Assembly (NCBI GenBank): GCA_002224055.1
Contig: AZLU01000103.1
Span: 32,716 to 96,715, forward strand
Source: Pezizomycotina sp. ARF18
Taxonomy: Eukaryota; Ascomycota
Direction of reading: 5' to 3'
DNA: 64,000 nt
In this document: positions 59,813 through 64,000 of the stretch, piece after piece
How positions within the stretch are numbered: position 1 is the first letter of the stretch
How the letters are laid out: the number at the start of each line of letters is the position of its first letter
Position numbers and translations under genes: made by a program
Notes under the pieces: generated by a model
The model's input: only the letters and a program-made list of their open reading frames with translations
Told to the model about the DNA's origin: nothing
Database searches by the model: none

Positions 59813-62800
59813 TCGAAACCCTGAACATACATTATTAAAAACAATATTAAATATTTTTTTTATTTATCTGCCGAAGCCATTTATAAACATGCCTGTAAAA
59901 AGCACTGAAAGGGCAATACAATTAAAAATCTGAAAAGAAAAGGAAAATGAAAGAAAGAAAAGAAAGACCACAGCTCAATGCTATTTTCTTGTAAATAAAT
60001 CTTCGCCACGTATCCAAGATATCCATGACGATTGCACAAAGTTTGAAATTTCCTCCTTTTATTGGTAATTTTCGAAATTTCAGATAGAAAGAGAGAGAAA
60101 GGACACATACGACGAGGTTATAGAGCTCCATCTATTAATTCTCAGGGATGGCTATGGAAGAAAAATTTTCCTTCACGCATATGCCATAGCTAAATCATCC
60201 CACTTGTAGTCACAGAAAAAACCTGCTACTATTATTATTACTATGATACACTATATAATAATAATACATTTATAATTATAATTATAATTTTGTACACTTA
60301 CAATTATTCAGTTAAACCCGTATCGTATAGAATTTATCTACCCCGTCGCAACAAATACGGTTTTGCTTGTAAAATTAAGTAGTTATATAACTTATGTTGG
60401 AACAAACACCCTCAAAAGGGTTCTTGCGAGAGTAACTGCCATTCGATTCTTCTCTTTCTTTTGATTTTCGAATTTTCCATAATCCTAGTCCTCGAACATG
60501 AGCTCGCATGAAATTCCTTTTCTAACCAAGCACCACTGTCCATTGTCAAATTTTTTGCCTAACTATGACCTTTTTTATGAATTTAGAATGAATATCTGCA
60601 GCCCTCAGCCAGATATGGCCTTCTGCAGGAAAGTAAGGATGATGCCTCTTTATACGGGTCTCTCATTCTCTATCCCAATCGAGATCTATTCAGGATGTTT
60701 TACTTTCCGAAGAAAAAAATTTTTAAAAAAGAAAGGGAAATCCTCCCTCCCTTCCCCCTTCCGTCCTTCCGTCCATACACGACCATGGATCACCCGACGA
60801 TCAATGTAGGTACGGCAAGTTTAAAAAAACGCGAAATGGGGGGTTGTTACTTGTTGGTCTGATCGTGATATGATCAATATATAATGCTTCAACGTTGGCT
60901 TTTTTTTTAATATTTAGCTTTTTATTCTTTATCTTTCCCTTTGACGATTTTTTCGTATAAAAGTCTTCAAGGTATATACGAGCTCTGGCTGCTGTGTGGC
61001 ATTATGAAAACTGCCACCATCATCTTATCGAATCTGGCCATTCTCGAATCGCCGTTCCGGATATAGATATTAATTAACAAGTGAATAACATCTAACCCTT
61101 GCCGAAAAAAAAAGAATATATTTATAATAGTTAGAGGTTAAGAAAGCGAAAGGACCTGAAGAAAAGGAAATCGAGCGAGAGATTGGAACCCCACGTACGA
61201 CACAAAGGAGCAGAGGTTGTTGCTAGATCAAATTTCGATAGGGTATCGAAATCGGGACGTAACCAGATTCAAATTTTGGAGTCTTTCCAGTTTAAAAAAA
61301 TACTCCAATATAATTCATATATCCAGTGCAAAAAAAAAAAAAAAAAAAAAAAAATGAGGCCCATCTTTGACCGCTTTCTGTTGAATGCTACAACTGGTAC
61401 GGTGATCATTGTTTGAGATTGCTGAGGTTATGTTAAGGATACTTGTCTCTCCCACTCTGTGACCCCCAAAGTCGCATAGCACCTTCCTCAGCGATATATC
61501 GATATCCAACCATGTAAAACATATATTGGTTGGCATCGTCAAATTCAGAAAAAAAAAAAAAAAAACAGCATATAATGTAGAAAGGGAAAGGGAGAGAAAG
61601 GAAAGGACGACGGTGATTGACCTCTCCTCCATGTCATCTTTTCGTGGGATGGCTTCCTTCTCCGAAGACAAGTTGCCAGTGTTATTTCCACCGTCCCAGA
61701 ACAGAGATAGTAGTTTTAAGTTTCGAGCACAGTGGGAGAAGTACAGAAGGTATTTTCAACTTACCTGTTAAAGTAAGGTATATTCAAGAATATCATGGGA
61801 GCCACGATACGGAGAAAAAATAATAATAATAAAATAAAATAAAATAAATTTCAGATATATACCATACAGATATATTCGTATGAAGACGAGAGATAGAGCA
61901 CATCTCGTTAATTAGGTCAGATTCGGGTGAAAGACGCAGCGGGAAATGCAAAACACCGCGATGATCAACCGTGTATATATTAGAGCTTCCAGTGGTATAT
62001 CGATCTATGTGGTCTCGATGGCATTGCCAATACCAGGACGAAGTAACTGTAACTTCTACTTTTTTTAGTACCCTGGAGCGCCGTCCCTTCTATTAGCTTC
62101 AAAAAGAAGAAACATAAAAGGGCCCTTACGAAATAAGGGTAGAAAGGAGAGAGATAGTGAAAGAGAGACGAAAAATAATGCAAGAATGAGATTATCATGT
62201 ATGGCTGCGCTATTATTGATAATTATTTCCTTTCAGTTTTTTCACCTCTTTTGATCCTGCATCCGTTCGCATCGACTAGTAGCTTTTAATACTAGTATAA
62301 AATAAGAAAATGAAATTTTTAAAATATGTAGATGATCCGTTATATACGCGACCTGCTAGAATACGATTTTAAGAAACATTAACGATGGCACGTCAATCGT
62401 TTGCCTCTCCGCATCGGTTGCTCCCGAACCGCAACACTAACGCGCGAAAAAAGGGTCGAAGTCGTGAGTTCTATGCTCGTATTCAGCACAGCGGACCTGC
62501 ATATGTACATAACAGCTCATGAAGAAAAAACGAAAAAAAAAAGAAGAAAAAAGGCCTCGAACAGGCCTCGGAACCATTAACTGCAATCAAGAGCCCGTAT
62601 ATCTTTTTCTAGACGAGTAACAAAACCTGTGTTTTCAGGAACGTAGGCGAGAATGCACGCAAATGAAAAGCAAAGGGAAAAGAGACTCAAACAAGTTTAA
62701 GAAATAAGGAAGAATAAAGCGAATCCTCTCAAAAAATAAGAGAAGAGAGACAACCCACATAAGCCTTACTCGATAAAGGGTTCAACTATCGATCGCAGCG

Positions 62801-64000
62801 GGAGTTTTTTGTTTAGCAAAAGTAGAACACTTCCCTGCGCGATCGCAGAATCCGCAGATTCTGCAATTCGACGAAGAGGCAGGCGAGGAAAGTCAGCAAG
62901 CATGGATTGCAGAAGTGCAGTCGCCTCGATAGTGTAAAGATTTTTCCCCCTTCTCTTTTTCTCAATTGGGTCGAGTCAGGACGAAAAAAAAGGGAACCTC
63001 AACGGAGCTGCTAAGAAAAGACCCATGCTTAGCTTCTGGAGTCTCATCATCCTTGCATCCTTGTCGCGGAACTTCGGAAGAAATGCTACCCGCCTAATGG
63101 CGCCTTTAGCTTTATCCGTTTGTTCTCGAGATTCCTCAGCCACTTTGAACGAGCTGCCCACGAAATTGATACGAGCAAGTAGCACTACGATATCGTGACT
63201 AAAGTGGAAATTAGCTCTGCTCCGTTCATATCAAAAGCTGCCTTTTTATTTTATTTTATTTTTTTTTTTTAAAAAAAAAAGAAAATATAAAACTCTTTTC
63301 CCTTGCTAAACAAAGTTAAGCAGATTCGACTTCGCCGTTTGCGAGAAGTAGAGTATGTCCTGCTAATGAAATCGAGAAATGAAAAATATAATTTTAAAAA
63401 AGAAAAGAAATTTCATACCGAAGCCAATCCAAAGAATGGTAGTCTTAAAAAAAAAAAAAAAAAAAATTTCGACAGTAGTAAGAAAATTGCGAATAGAGAA
63501 CTATAGCCGCTTGAATGAATCAATAGTAATTATAAAACAAAACGACTCACAAATACCTTCACAAAAGGTCAATGGATTTATATTGATTAAGGCCGGATAA
63601 GGTAATTGCGTCAATGATCAAAGCGTAAATAGAACCTCGAAGGAGGTGTTGAGGACAGCGGCCTCAATCGCTAAACTTTAAGGAAAGGAATAATGACTTA
63701 CAATATGAGCAAAAGGCATACTCTCGGCCCAGTCCGTCTTTTCTTTCTTTCTTTTTTTTTTTTTCCATTTAGTGTGTTCTGTCGATAGATGAAGTAGTCT
63801 CAAAGCAAAACTCGAAACCGCGGCCGCTTCTCGATCAGTCCTTCCCACGGAAATCGCGAAAACCGCTTCTCATAGAGATTCCCCCGGTATGTCGCTGTCG
63901 CTTTCCTTCCATTAGCTTTAAAACGCATGTCGAGCTATAAGGGGAAAAAAAACGGAGGCTCAACTTGCTGGAAAAACAAATTGGCACTAGATAAGGAGTC
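59813..64000. other. 4.2-kb right-edge region, no recognisable gene
   Basis: AT-rich sequence with A-runs near 61330-61353 and 61549-61564, a T-run directly followed by an A-run near 63260-63281, another A-run near 63448-63466 and several (AAT)n patches. Open frames of 60-120 codons are low-complexity or unlike any family I know. A somewhat GC-richer minus-strand frame at 62976-63185 could be an exon but has no ATG and no recognisable match. The next gene may begin beyond the edge. Confidence 0.45.

Noticed and set aside
1-64000. Repeat-induced point mutation
   Set aside because: The duplicated block at 21685-22400 differs mainly by missing bases and not by C-to-T changes, and coding regions show no such bias by eye.
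1-64000. CRISPR arrays, prophage or bacterial operons
   Set aside because: The DNA is clearly eukaryotic, with spliced genes and no regularly spaced repeats.

Overview
This window is nuclear DNA from a filamentous ascomycete (Pezizomycotina-like). Sixteen protein-coding genes can be supported. They carry short spliceosomal introns (about 50-230 nt, with GT..AG ends), a class IV chitin synthase, a Skt5-type Sel1 protein, exocyst, polo kinase, importin and TFIIIB genes, and CT-rich leaders on the coding strand. Genes sit on both strands about every 4 kb, with AT-rich spacers full of long poly(A)/poly(T) runs. No bacterial, viral, rRNA, tRNA or CRISPR signal was found.

Layout from left to right: BDP1 (-, runs off the left edge), BRE1 (+), Xaa-Pro aminopeptidase P (-), a Kap122/importin-13-like karyopherin (+), SEC8 (-), a spacer with an imperfect tandem duplication, an F-box gene (-), HOM6 (-), NAA20/NAT3 (+), an unrecognised gene (-), PFA4 (-), class IV chitin synthase (-), a 7.9-kb gene-free stretch, SKT5/CHS4-like (+), a gene-poor 4.2 kb, a ZRC1-type zinc transporter (+), a UPF0538 gene (-), polo kinase CDC5 (-), an OPA3-like gene (+), and a 4.2-kb stretch to the right edge with no recognisable gene.

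Almost every conserved gene is interrupted by one-base frameshifts, while homology simply continues in another frame. Because the affected genes include single-copy essential ones, the likeliest cause is uncorrected insertion/deletion error in the assembly, not decay. Gene boundaries below were therefore set by following homology across frames and by splice sites, and no protein is uninterrupted.

The most interesting functional grouping is cell-wall related. A PFA4 palmitoyltransferase gene lies directly downstream of a Chs3-type chitin synthase gene, and a Skt5/Chs4-type activator lies on the other side. In yeast these three products act on one enzyme: Pfa4 palmitoylates Chs3 so that it can leave the ER, and Chs4/Skt5 activates it. 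SEC8, a subunit of the exocyst, which tethers secretory vesicles at growth sites, lies 11.6 kb beyond the chitin synthase gene. The other genes (transcription, histone ubiquitination, nuclear import, amino-acid synthesis, N-terminal acetylation, zinc storage, mitosis, mitochondria) look like an ordinary housekeeping neighbourhood.
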